Positions 1 to 6,295 are shown, counted from the first letter of the stretch. The stretch is 7,198 nucleotides of DNA from Lachnospiraceae bacterium (GCA_003446735.1 DMCJ01000132.1:1-7198); one strand, 5' to 3'. The notes: generated from the sequence alone by a model not told the origin. A program made the numbers and translations.

Positions 1-286
1 TCATCGCCGCATCAACTGCATAAGTGTCGGATGCATCAAGACCTACAAGGACATCATTTATCGTAGTATTTATATTTTCAACCGCCTTTTGAACACCCTT
101 TCCAAGATAACGGCTCTTATCTCCGTCACGAAGTTCAAGCGCTTCAAATTCTCCTGTCGATGCGCCGCTGGGTGCCGTTCCTCTTCCTACTGTTCCGTCG
201 ATAAGATAAACCTCAGCTTCAACAGTGGGATTACCCCTTGAGTCAAGTATTTCTCTGCCGACTACTTTTTCAATTTCCAGATACAT
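1..286 (-). CDS. eno: Enolase, N-terminal part (3' end beyond window)
   Basis: Enolase (phosphopyruvate hydratase) interconverts 2-phosphoglycerate and phosphoenolpyruvate in glycolysis and acts in the cytosol. I translated the minus strand from the ATG at 286-284 and obtained 95 codons open to the window edge. The protein begins MYLEIEKVVGREILDSRGNP, then continues with the SGASTG loop (residues 40-45) that closes over the active site and the downstream FEALELRDGDKSRY block. All are hallmarks of bacterial enolase; a full protein is about 430 residues, so roughly three quarters is missing. The start is supported by AAGGAG at 297-292, five bases upstream. The gene is on the same strand as its neighbours but separated from the 165-residue membrane protein gene by 222 bp, so it is probably its own transcription unit. 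The identification is firm; only the truncation limits it. Confidence 0.96.
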   Translation of the reverse strand, partial: MYLEIEKVVGREILDSRGNPTVEAEVYLIDGTVGRGTAPSGASTGEFEALELRDGDKSRYLGKGVQKAVENINTTINDVLVGLDASDTYAVDAAM

Positions 287-330
287 TTTTTCTCCTTTCT
301 GACATAAACCATAAAAAAATTTATAAATAA

Positions 331-407
331 TGGGATGAGCTATTATATAGCTTTTGCTGAGTATTCTATTCAAAATAATAGAAGGACCATATGTCTAACT
401 CATCCCA
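331..407 (-). repeat. 77-bp inverted repeat with two inner hairpins upstream of enolase
   Basis: A perfect 9-bp inverted repeat (TGGGATGAG at 331-339, CTCATCCCA at 399-407) encloses two smaller hairpins: TTCTATT/AATAGAA (364-370 and 377-383, 6-nt loop) and GCTAT/ATAGC (339-343 and 347-351, 3-nt loop). Read as minus-strand RNA this makes a three-way junction about 45 nt before the enolase start, with a run of seven T at 319-313 some 11 nt after the closing stem. It matches no riboswitch or T-box that I recognise. A TATAAT hexamer lies inside the second hairpin (347-342) but lacks a good -35 box. If it is the real enolase promoter, the upstream arm would not be transcribed and the repeat would be a DNA-level site. 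No target-site duplication is visible, so a small mobile element is not supported. Confidence 0.55.
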
Positions 408-448
408 CTAGATACCAAAGTCACCGTTTCGCTTTTTTCTCCCTCTGT

Positions 449-467
449 TGGTTAGTTAATTCTAACC
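449..467. promoter_or_regulatory. Palindromic operator-like site, second copy (between membrane gene and enolase)
   Basis: TGGTTAGTTAATTCTAACC differs by one base from the 19-bp site at 1021-1039. The core is two perfect 6-bp arms, GGTTAG and CTAACC, separated by 6 bp. This copy has no clear promoter next to it. On the minus strand it is followed within a few bases by a Shine-Dalgarno-like GAGGGAG (443-437), but no open reading frame of useful length begins there. It may put enolase under the same regulator as the membrane gene, or it may be the remnant of a lost gene. The palindrome style is compatible with a MarR-type dimer, which is inference only. Confidence 0.55.
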
Positions 468-481
468 GTCCTGTATTTTTA

Positions 482-502
482 AACTCCTCATTCTGAGGAG
501 TT
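482..502 (-). terminator. Hairpin just after the 165-residue membrane protein gene
   Basis: A perfect 9-bp stem with a 3-nt loop (AACTCCTCA at 482-490, TGAGGAGTT at 494-502) begins six bases after the TGA stop of the membrane protein gene. That position is typical of an intrinsic terminator on the minus strand. The tail is weak: about three U residues and then A-rich sequence, with no long U run. It could be a poor terminator or a 3'-end stabilising hairpin. Confidence 0.45.
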
Positions 503-508
503 ATATTA

Positions 509-1006
509 TCAAAACAATGTGCATACCCACGCGGCAAGTGCCGATGCCCCGGGAAATATCACGAACAGCTTAAGCAGCTGACTTTTTATATTATACCCGT
601 ATTTTCTGCCCGTATATACGCTTTCCACTTCGGGATAATAATACTGAAAGAATTTGTACTTCATTAGCAGGAAATAATCGAAGCATATCATGTCATAGAG
701 CTTATATATCGTAAAGATCGACACGAAGCGTATAAAGAACTGCATGAACGAAAAGCCGCTTCGAAATCCGTCCCAGATAGATATAACGCCTACTCCGAGT
801 ATCATAAGAAAGCTGAATATCATCAGGGTCCAGCCTATGACCCTTGCTCCGTAAAACAATTCTTTCTCCCTCGGAAGGACAACTTCCTGGGCCTCCTTGG
901 GTGCGGATGAAAAGAATTTTTTATCCTGAATGAAAGCTATTGCCGATAAGAGCATAAGTGATATCGCCGCACAGAAGACGATCGCCAAAAAAACAGTTAA
1001 AAGCAT
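509..1006 (-). CDS. Four-helix integral membrane protein of unknown function
   Basis: A 165-residue protein that I cannot assign to a named family. It is very hydrophobic, with four likely membrane segments at about residues 2-27, 53-77, 86-113 and 144-164. A short charged stretch (28-52) follows helix 1. An aromatic- and lysine-rich loop (115-142, containing KYKFFQYYYPEVE) lies between helices 3 and 4. No catalytic or ATP-binding motif is visible. The start at 1006-1004 is supported by GGGAGG at 1020-1015, 8 nt upstream. The gene has its own consensus promoter, immediately followed by a palindromic operator, so it is probably a tightly repressed single-gene unit. A second copy of the operator lies beyond its 3' end. 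Its regulator is not in this window. It could be a small transporter subunit or a stress-response membrane protein, but nothing in the sequence decides this. Confidence 0.85.
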   Translation of the reverse strand: MLLTVFLAIVFCAAISLMLLSAIAFIQDKKFFSSAPKEAQEVVLPREKELFYGARVIGWTLMIFSFLMILGVGVISIWDGFRSGFSFMQFFIRFVSIFTIYKLYDMICFDYFLLMKYKFFQYYYPEVESVYTGRKYGYNIKSQLLKLFVIFPGASALAAWVCTLF

Positions 1007-1020
1007 TTATAACGCCTCCC

Positions 1021-1039
1021 TGGTTAGTTATTTCTAACC
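1021..1039. promoter_or_regulatory. Palindromic operator over the start site of the membrane protein gene
   Basis: TGGTTAGTTATTTCTAACC has perfect GGTTAG and CTAACC arms (1022-1027 and 1034-1039) with a 6-bp spacer. It lies directly between the -10 box (1052-1047) and the Shine-Dalgarno sequence (1020-1015), so a bound protein would cover the transcription start. Its near-identical copy at 449-467 supports a real recognition sequence. The cognate factor is unknown. A MarR-type dimer is possible from the palindrome form alone. Confidence 0.7.
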
Positions 1040-1046
1040 AAAGTGT

Positions 1047-1075
1047 ATTATAAATGCTTTTCAGATCAATTTCAA
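1047..1075 (-). promoter_or_regulatory. Sigma-A promoter for the 165-residue membrane protein gene
   Basis: On the minus strand, TTGAAA (1075-1070) is followed by a 17-bp spacer and a perfect TATAAT (1052-1047). The predicted start is near 1040, giving a leader of about 34 nt. The promoter fills the short gap after the FAH gene stop at 1083. I see no terminator between them, so readthrough from the ABC operon is possible. Confidence 0.82.
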
Positions 1076-1082
1076 GTATTTT

Positions 1083-1949
1083 TTATCCGACGGTATTTAC
1101 AAGGCTGCCTATCTTATCGATACTGCATCTTACAACATCGCCTTTTTTAAGGAATACCGGCGGCTTCATTCCCATTGCAACGCCTCCGGGAGTTCCCGTG
1201 GCAATGATCGTACCGGCTTTTAAGGTCATACCCTGCGACAGTTCCGATATGGCCTCTTCAACAGAGGTTATCATGTATTTTGTATTACTCTCCTGCCTTT
1301 TTTCATCATTTACATGGCAGGATAAGTTAAGATCGTGTGCATCTCCTATCTCATCGGCCGTAACGATACAGGGACCCATTGGCGTGTACCCGTCAAGGCT
1401 TTTCCCCCTGTACCACTGCTGATGCTTAAGCTGTATATTCCTTGCGCTCACATCGTTTATGATCGTATAACCAAGTATATATTCACCCGCCTCATCGACC
1501 GATACATTGAGCGCATCTTTTTTAAGGATCACACCGAGTTCCACTTCATAATCAAGACTGTCTACATGATCATATGAAGGTATTATGCCGTCAGGATCAT
1601 TTGCCCTGTTGACTCTTTTTGAAAAATAAACGGTATCCGCCTTTTTGGTAAAATCGATCACATCGACCGTTTCCTCCATATGATCTCTGTAATTTACGCC
1701 AAGGCATACGACATCCTGCTTAGGGACAGGGATGGGGGCTATGATCTTATACCCGTCACTTACCGGATCAGCCTGACCGTTTCCGTTTAAAAATGCCGTG
1801 ATCTTTGAGCTTAACTCATCGAACCTGCATATAAGCTCATTCATATCTTTTACCTGTATGCCCATGGAATCCAAAGTGACAAGCTTTTTATCCTTAAGCT
1901 CAACCGCAACATACTGTTTTTTGTTTACTTCGATAGTATAAAGTCTCAT
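1083..1949 (-). CDS. Fumarylacetoacetate hydrolase (FAH) family protein
   Basis: A 288-residue soluble enzyme of the FAH superfamily. Members hydrolyse or decarboxylate acylpyruvates and related 2-oxo acids using a divalent metal; examples are acylpyruvase/oxaloacetate decarboxylase FAHD1 and the HpaG-type decarboxylases of aromatic catabolism. A variable N-terminal domain (about 1-75) precedes the core. In the core I see LGVNYRDHMEE (83-93; H90 and E93 match the usual lid His/Glu pair), DYEVELG (133-139; E135 and E137 as metal ligands), INDVSARN with D166 as third ligand, RGKSLDGYTPMGP (181-192; K183) and ATGTPGG (250-256). All key residues are present, so it should be active. The start follows the small ORF by 3 nt, with GGGAG overlapping that ORF's last codons, so it is the last gene of the ABC operon. 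The exact substrate cannot be inferred. Confidence 0.93.
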   Translation of the reverse strand: MRLYTIEVNKKQYVAVELKDKKLVTLDSMGIQVKDMNELICRFDELSSKITAFLNGNGQADPVSDGYKIIAPIPVPKQDVVCLGVNYRDHMEETVDVIDFTKKADTVYFSKRVNRANDPDGIIPSYDHVDSLDYEVELGVILKKDALNVSVDEAGEYILGYTIINDVSARNIQLKHQQWYRGKSLDGYTPMGPCIVTADEIGDAHDLNLSCHVNDEKRQESNTKYMITSVEEAISELSQGMTLKAGTIIATGTPGGVAMGMKPPVFLKKGDVVRCSIDKIGSLVNTVG

Positions 1950-1952
1950 AAC

Positions 1953-2072
1953 TCATTCTCCCATCTTATTTGCATATATAAAATGCGCTTTTGTATGCTC
2001 CACCTTTATATTATCCTCAAGGTGGGTGAGCAGATCGGTATAATACTCATTTCCGAATTCATCAAATGTCAT
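1953..2072 (-). CDS. Small ORF, 39 residues, between permease and FAH genes
   Basis: This ORF begins with ATG at 2072-2070 and ends with TGA at 1955-1953. It encodes an acidic, soluble peptide starting MTFDEFGNEYYTDLL and ending HFIYANKMGE. It fills the gap exactly: 8 nt after the permease stop and 3 nt before the FAH start. GGGAG in the final permease codons lies 11 nt upstream, which is slightly long. I recognise no domain, signal peptide or membrane segment. The same stretch also holds an RNA hairpin (1997-2006 with 2019-2031), so part of it could be structural rather than coding. The alternatives are a chance ORF or the remnant of a decayed gene. Close tiling and a plausible ribosome site make a real small protein moderately likely, perhaps with a coupling role for FAH translation. 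Confidence 0.55.
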   Translation of the reverse strand: MTFDEFGNEYYTDLLTHLEDNIKVEHTKAHFIYANKMGE

Positions 2073-2080
2073 ATCATTAT

Positions 2081-4813
2081 TTACTCCCTGTTCTTTAGTA
2101 TCTCTGCCGGCGTAAACTTATCAAGCCTTTTTACCAGTATGGTGTTTATCACAAAATAGAGAGCCAGTATCACGGCGTAAGCCACCACGAAGAAGGATAT
2201 CGGAGCTTTTACATTAAGACCGCATGTAACATTTGAGATCATAAACGGGAAGATCCTGTTCATTATCTTCTTTGAAAGCGGAAGTACCAAAAGCGCACCT
2301 ATTGCAATTACATAAAAGTTCCCATCCAGATATAGCTTTCTTATCTCGCCTCTTCGATAGCCAAACACCTTGATAAGCGAGATGTTCTGTGCACTCCTGT
2401 CTATCATGACCTTCATCATAAGGTACATTACGATACAGAAAATAACGGTCGATGCAAAGGAAAGAACATATATCATCGGCATCATCAGCGATGTAAATAC
2501 TTCCGCACCTTTAACGATATCATCTCTTGTCGTAACGCTGTAGAGTCTTCCCGGATCGATGTCAAGTTCCTTATCGGTAAACAGGACATTATAATGATCC
2601 TTGGACTCTCCCATCATATCCCTCATCTCATCTATGTCCATAAAGATAAAGAATGATGTAGAATACTGCACTATCTCTTTTACGGTAAATGCGTATTTGA
2701 GTTCTTTTTCCTCATCGGTCACGACAAATTCCTCGCCTTCTTTAAGACCGAACTTTTCCGCAAACGAATTTGAAATATAAACATCAGTCTTACTGTCTGA
2801 AGGATGAACATCAAAATAAGGATTGTCATCATCGATACCGAGTATGGTCACATCAAAATTATATCCCATCGTCTCTTTTTTGCAAGTATATGCAAATGCT
2901 GCCTCGGCTCCCTTGGGAACTTCCTTTTCCGGATATTTTAAGGAATACATGTATTCATACTTTGTATCATCAGCATAATCCACGGCGATGTTCGTACAAA
3001 GGATATAGCAGTTTACACCCATCATAAATACGAGGAGCGAAAGGAACATACCGAGTACGACCGCGGTGGTCGAGCGCATTTCCCTTAACATCTGTCTTAT
3101 GCGAAATGCTGCCGTAAAATTCATTTTGCCCAGATCGACCTTCTTTATATTGCTCTGTTTCTGTTCGTTTCTGATAAGAGAAAGAGCAGGTCGGTTTAAC
3201 TTATTTCCTATCACAAGGACATTTACTATGATCGCCATAAGAGGCGGACATACAAGCGAGTATACCCAGAGATACATAGGAACATTAAATTCAAATTCCG
3301 GGATCGAGAAATAAGCATATGAACTCTCGGCTATCATCGGCGCCATTATTCCGGTCGATGCGACGAGCACTCCTATAAGCCCCGCTATAAATGTGACAAC
3401 GACGGGAAGCGAAATATAATGGAGCATCAGGTCGTTTTTGGTAACACCCATCGAATAAAGTGTTCCTATTATGCTGCTCTCGCTTTCGATCGAATGAACG
3501 ACAAAGACGGAAATAACATAAGCAAGAAGTATGAATACTATGACTCCGGCTATGATACCGACATCGATATCAACGATCTTGTCGTTTTTGGTCGCAAATA
3601 TCCTCGGATTATCCGCTCTCTTTAAAAAGGATGTAAGATTTGAGAGCTCAAAGTCAAACTCTTCAAGCGCATCATTTACCGCTTCATCAAGATCCTCTAC
3701 GCCGTCAGCCATCTCATCCGTACCGTCGTAGAGTTCCTGCGTACCGTCCGTATAATCCTTAAGACCATCTTTATATTCCTTAAGTTCATCAAGCTGATCC
3801 CTTACTTCTTTAAGTGAAGCCTTCATCCCGGGAACAGGAACTGTATCTATGAGTTTGCTTAATTTATCTTTATAATTTTCTTCCGTTAGTTCGACCCTTA
3901 AGCCGTAGCCTGCGATCGCATCCCCGGTCTGTTTTAAATAAGCATCAAAGAGCTGCTCCGTAGCTTCATTTATATCCTCATTATTATCAGTAAGTTCCTT
4001 AAGTCCGTCCCTTACATCTTCGGTCGCATCCTTAAGTTCATCCACCGCATCCGTAAGCTTATCCTTTACTCCCGCGGTGCGGTCCCAGTATTCTTTAAAG
4101 AGTTCATCGTTAACTTCTCCGGGCTCGATCTTGATATCCTTTAAATAATCCTTAAGATCCTTATCCGTAACACCTTCGCTTAATTTATAAGCATACTGAT
4201 ATGTTTCGGACCTCTGGGCTTTTCCGGAATTCCTGAATGCCTCATAGGCTTCGTCGGTCATGAACATAAGGCCGAAGGTTTTCGAATTGCACGAAGTATC
4301 GGATATCTCCTTAAATGGTCCGTCATAATCGGATACAACTGCAATCCCGGAGATCGTGTAATCTACTCCTGCAACTTCGATCTTATCCCCGGGCTTAAGG
4401 TCATGCTCGGCGGCATATCTTTTTTCAATAAGCACTTCTTTTTCTTTTAAGGGAATATCTCCCGAGATAAGATGCGCCTTGTTTATCTTCTTTCGCATCT
4501 TAAATATCCTTAAGGTTCCCATGTCCTCATCTTTCATTTCAAAGTCATAGCAGAACTGTTCCTCAAGTTCGATTCCCATGTCTTTGATATGATCTTTGTC
4601 CTTTGCCGACAGGGGAACAAAAACTTCAAATTCGCCGTCCTCTAAATTCGTCTCCTCGGCCAGATCGACTGTTCCTCTTGAGAGTGTCTCTCCCGATCCG
4701 ACGATCGTCACAACGAGAAAGATTCCCATAGCTATGATAAGTCCCAGCATCATATATCTTACAAGATGCTTTTTGAGACTTCTGAAAACTCTTTTTCTTA
4801 GTACCTTCTGCAT
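2081..4813 (-). CDS. ABC transporter permease, FtsX/MacB type, with long coiled-coil ectodomain
   Basis: A 910-residue membrane subunit that pairs with the ATPase just upstream. It has the duplicated FtsX layout: one helix at about 20-39, a large outside domain (41-415), three helices (416-440, 466-492, 512-535), then a second half with a helix at 582-607, a smaller outside domain (611-772) and three helices (775-800, 832-850, 872-894). The cytosolic coupling segments IIGTLYSMGV (448-457) and ISLIKVFGYR (811-820), and the C-terminal FTPAEIL, are typical of the family. Within the first outside domain, residues 253-291 and 347-378 form regular heptads (hydrophobic-x-D-G/A), suggesting an antiparallel helical stalk. 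GGAGG lies 9 nt before the ATG, and the ATPase stop is 1 nt upstream, so the two are coupled. Substrate is unknown; the family includes exporters of peptides, lipids and lipoproteins, and mechanotransmission complexes that move no substrate. Confidence 0.94.
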   Translation of the reverse strand: MQKVLRKRVFRSLKKHLVRYMMLGLIIAMGIFLVVTIVGSGETLSRGTVDLAEETNLEDGEFEVFVPLSAKDKDHIKDMGIELEEQFCYDFEMKDEDMGTLRIFKMRKKINKAHLISGDIPLKEKEVLIEKRYAAEHDLKPGDKIEVAGVDYTISGIAVVSDYDGPFKEISDTSCNSKTFGLMFMTDEAYEAFRNSGKAQRSETYQYAYKLSEGVTDKDLKDYLKDIKIEPGEVNDELFKEYWDRTAGVKDKLTDAVDELKDATEDVRDGLKELTDNNEDINEATEQLFDAYLKQTGDAIAGYGLRVELTEENYKDKLSKLIDTVPVPGMKASLKEVRDQLDELKEYKDGLKDYTDGTQELYDGTDEMADGVEDLDEAVNDALEEFDFELSNLTSFLKRADNPRIFATKNDKIVDIDVGIIAGVIVFILLAYVISVFVVHSIESESSIIGTLYSMGVTKNDLMLHYISLPVVVTFIAGLIGVLVASTGIMAPMIAESSYAYFSIPEFEFNVPMYLWVYSLVCPPLMAIIVNVLVIGNKLNRPALSLIRNEQKQSNIKKVDLGKMNFTAAFRIRQMLREMRSTTAVVLGMFLSLLVFMMGVNCYILCTNIAVDYADDTKYEYMYSLKYPEKEVPKGAEAAFAYTCKKETMGYNFDVTILGIDDDNPYFDVHPSDSKTDVYISNSFAEKFGLKEGEEFVVTDEEKELKYAFTVKEIVQYSTSFFIFMDIDEMRDMMGESKDHYNVLFTDKELDIDPGRLYSVTTRDDIVKGAEVFTSLMMPMIYVLSFASTVIFCIVMYLMMKVMIDRSAQNISLIKVFGYRRGEIRKLYLDGNFYVIAIGALLVLPLSKKIMNRIFPFMISNVTCGLNVKAPISFFVVAYAVILALYFVINTILVKRLDKFTPAEILKNRE

Positions 4814-4814
4814 C

Positions 4815-5516
4815 TTAAAGATCCTCCAAATCCTTTGCCGGTGTCCTTGTTTCGTTTGTATACTGTTTTAAGATCTCTCCGTCCTTTAAATAGATCACCC
4901 TGTGGACCATGTTCTTTATCGAATTGTTATGCGTAACAATTAGCATCGTCGTTCCGTATTTTTCATTGATCTTTTCAAGAAGCATGAGAATGTCTCTTGA
5001 AGTCTTCGAATCAAGCGCGCCTGTAGGCTCATCGCAAAGGAGCATCTGCGGATTCTTGATAAGAGCTCTGGCAATAGCCGTTCTCTGCTGCTGCCCGCCG
5101 GAAAGCTGCGAAGGGAATTTGGAAGCATGCTCCTTAAGGCCTAAGACATCAAGAAGCTCATCCATATCAAGCGGATCCTTCGTAAGATAACGGCAGACCT
5201 CTATGTTTTCCCTTACCGTAAGATTCGGTACCAGGTTGTAGAACTGGAATACAAAGCCCAGTGTATCTCTCCTATAATCGGAGAGTTTATCCTTTTTAAG
5301 TCCTGCTATCTCAAGTCCGTTTATTTTGCATGATCCCGAATCTATATCATCAAGTCCGCCGATACAGTTAAGCAGTGTGGACTTACCGGAACCCGATGTT
5401 CCCTGGATGACACACATTTCTCCTTTCTCGACTCCGACGGAAACGCCTTTTAAAACTTCGACGTAACTGCCTCCCTCTCCGTAACTCTTCTTTAAATCCT
5501 TTACTTCTAAATACAT
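4815..5516 (-). CDS. ABC transporter ATP-binding protein, MacB/LolD type
   Basis: A 233-residue cytosolic ATPase that powers the FtsX-type permease encoded next. All motifs are intact: Walker A GTSGSGKST (39-47), Q-loop Q91 in VFQFYNLVPNLT, signature LSGGQQQR (138-145), Walker B MLLCDEPTG (158-166) with catalytic E163, D-loop ALDS, and switch H196 in VTHN. The length and the FQFYNLVPNLTVRENI segment are characteristic of the MacB/LolD/FtsE group rather than of nutrient importers. The ATG at 5516-5514 has AAGGAGG 6 nt upstream. It is the first gene of the four-cistron operon. Upstream lie a palindrome shared with the tetR promoter and three tandem repeats, which point to control by the neighbouring TetR protein. 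I found no convincing -35/-10 pair, so transcription may partly come through from tetR. Confidence 0.95.
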   Translation of the reverse strand: MYLEVKDLKKSYGEGGSYVEVLKGVSVGVEKGEMCVIQGTSGSGKSTLLNCIGGLDDIDSGSCKINGLEIAGLKKDKLSDYRRDTLGFVFQFYNLVPNLTVRENIEVCRYLTKDPLDMDELLDVLGLKEHASKFPSQLSGGQQQRTAIARALIKNPQMLLCDEPTGALDSKTSRDILMLLEKINEKYGTTMLIVTHNNSIKNMVHRVIYLKDGEILKQYTNETRTPAKDLEDL

Positions 5517-5551
5517 CTTATGCCTCCTTGATAGTTATGATGCGTTTTTCT

Positions 5552-5587
5552 CCTGCGCCTTTTTTCCTGCGCCTTTTTTCCTGCGCC
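5552..5587 (-). repeat. Three 14-bp tandem repeats in the ABC operon leader
   Basis: On the plus strand CCTGCGCC recurs at 5552, 5566 and 5580, the first two copies each followed by six T, giving a 14-bp period; the last copy lacks the T run. On the minus (sense) strand each unit reads GGCGCAGG followed by an A run. The array lies between the operator (5590-5604) and the ribosome site (5529-5523), so it would be in the 5' leader. Such units can change copy number by slippage. No function is known to me. Confidence 0.85.
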
Positions 5588-5589
5588 TG

Positions 5590-5604
5590 CATAACGGTGT
5601 TATG
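5590..5604. promoter_or_regulatory. TetR operator candidate upstream of the ABC operon
   Basis: CATAACGGTGTTATG is a perfect 6-bp-arm palindrome with a 3-bp centre. It shares ATAAC-N3-GTTAT with the two sites at the tetR promoter (6371-6383 and 6403-6415). It lies 73 bp upstream of the ATPase start and downstream of the tetR terminator hairpin. No clear -35/-10 pair surrounds it, so it could block either a weak local promoter or readthrough from tetR. Confidence 0.75.
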
Positions 5605-5619
5605 TTGTGTGCCGCGCAA

Positions 5620-5639
5620 AAGACGGGCTTACCCGTCTT
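5620..5639 (-). terminator. Terminator-like hairpin after tetR
   Basis: A perfect 8-bp GC-rich stem with a 4-nt loop (AAGACGGG at 5620-5627, CCCGTCTT at 5632-5639) starts 7 nt after the tetR stop. On the minus strand the stem ends in a run of four T, two of them outside the stem, and then GCGC. This suggests a short, probably leaky intrinsic terminator that may let some transcription continue into the ABC operon. Confidence 0.55.
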
Positions 5640-5646
5640 AAAAAAA

Positions 5647-6285
5647 TTATGATATTATATCCTTTCGTATGGCTGATAACCAGCCTCCGACCATATAATT
5701 AAACATATTCTTCATCTGCCCTGCTGCCTCCTTTTCGCTTTCGCAGTGGCTTAAGAGATGGATGAAGATATCGATCTGATCATGGGACATCCAGTGCACT
5801 ATGAACCTGTCCTCGTCTTTCAGATCTTTCTTTGATGAATAGCCTTTCATCCTGCAGTACATATCCAGGTAATGCTCATATATGTATGTCACGAAACGAT
5901 CGACTATATTCTCGTACTTTGATCCCTGCGAATTACTTATTACAAGCAGATATTCATCCCTGTATCTAAAGAGGACGGATAAGATCGTAAGAGCCGCCTC
6001 ATAATCATCCTTAAGATCCTCAGGCGAAAAAGAAAGTCCATCATCAGACATCGCCGTTTCCATGTTAAAATGAGACCCTATCGCAGCCTCGAGTTCCTTA
6101 AGCGGTCCCGAAACAACATTTTCAAAAAGATCCTCTTTATCCTTAAAAAAGAAATACATCGCTCCGGTCGTCACTCCGGCTTCCTTACATATATTCCGAA
6201 GAGACGCCTTCATATAACCTTTTTCTATAAACTCTTTCTTCGCGCTGTCTAAGAGCTTTTTCTTTGTCTGCTTTTCGCTGTCCAT
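5647..6285 (-). CDS. TetR/AcrR family transcriptional regulator
   Basis: A 212-residue one-component repressor. The N-terminal DNA-binding domain covers about 8-58: a first helix (KKLLDSAKKEFIEKG), then the helix-turn-helix LRNICKEAGVTTGAMYFFF (29-47), and the conserved FKDKEDLFENVV that leads into the ligand domain. Residues 60-212 are the variable effector-binding and dimerisation part, and do not reveal the ligand. The length is normal for the family. The ATG is fixed by an in-frame TAA about 20 nt upstream with no other usual start between. It lacks a good Shine-Dalgarno sequence, so low translation is likely. It is next to the ABC operon, and identical half-sites occur at both promoters, so I infer it represses itself and the transporter. 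The family is certain; the targets are inferred. Confidence 0.95.
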   Translation of the reverse strand: MDSEKQTKKKLLDSAKKEFIEKGYMKASLRNICKEAGVTTGAMYFFFKDKEDLFENVVSGPLKELEAAIGSHFNMETAMSDDGLSFSPEDLKDDYEAALTILSVLFRYRDEYLLVISNSQGSKYENIVDRFVTYIYEHYLDMYCRMKGYSSKKDLKDEDRFIVHWMSHDQIDIFIHLLSHCESEKEAAGQMKNMFNYMVGGWLSAIRKDIIS

Positions 6286-6295
6286 TTTTCTTTTG

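Noticed and set aside
331..407. Interpretation of the enolase-upstream inverted repeat as a miniature transposable element
   Set aside because: There is no flanking target-site duplication and no second copy in the window.
1054..1422. A 122-codon open frame on the plus strand
   Set aside because: It lies opposite the intact FAH gene and the consensus promoter of the membrane gene, shows no recognisable protein and has no convincing ribosome site; it is a shadow frame.
3066..3314. An 82-codon plus-strand frame, one of several inside the permease gene
   Set aside because: It lies opposite a clearly coding FtsX-type permease sequence with continuous family features; no independent support.
4596..4871. 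A 91-codon plus-strand frame across the ATPase-permease junction
   Set aside because: It overlaps two intact genes on the other strand, including their ribosome site, and encodes nothing recognisable.
4922..4941. Perfect 8-bp inverted repeat AATTGTTA/TAACAATT in the ATPase gene, resembling an operator
   Set aside because: It encodes the conserved VTHNN switch region, so the bases are constrained by protein sequence, and it does not match the ATAAC-N3-GTTAT consensus.
5590..5627. A conventional sigma-A promoter for the ABC operon near the operator
   Set aside because: The best -35-like hexamer (TTGCGC at 5618-5613) has no acceptable -10 box at 16-18 bp spacing; I do not annotate a promoter there.
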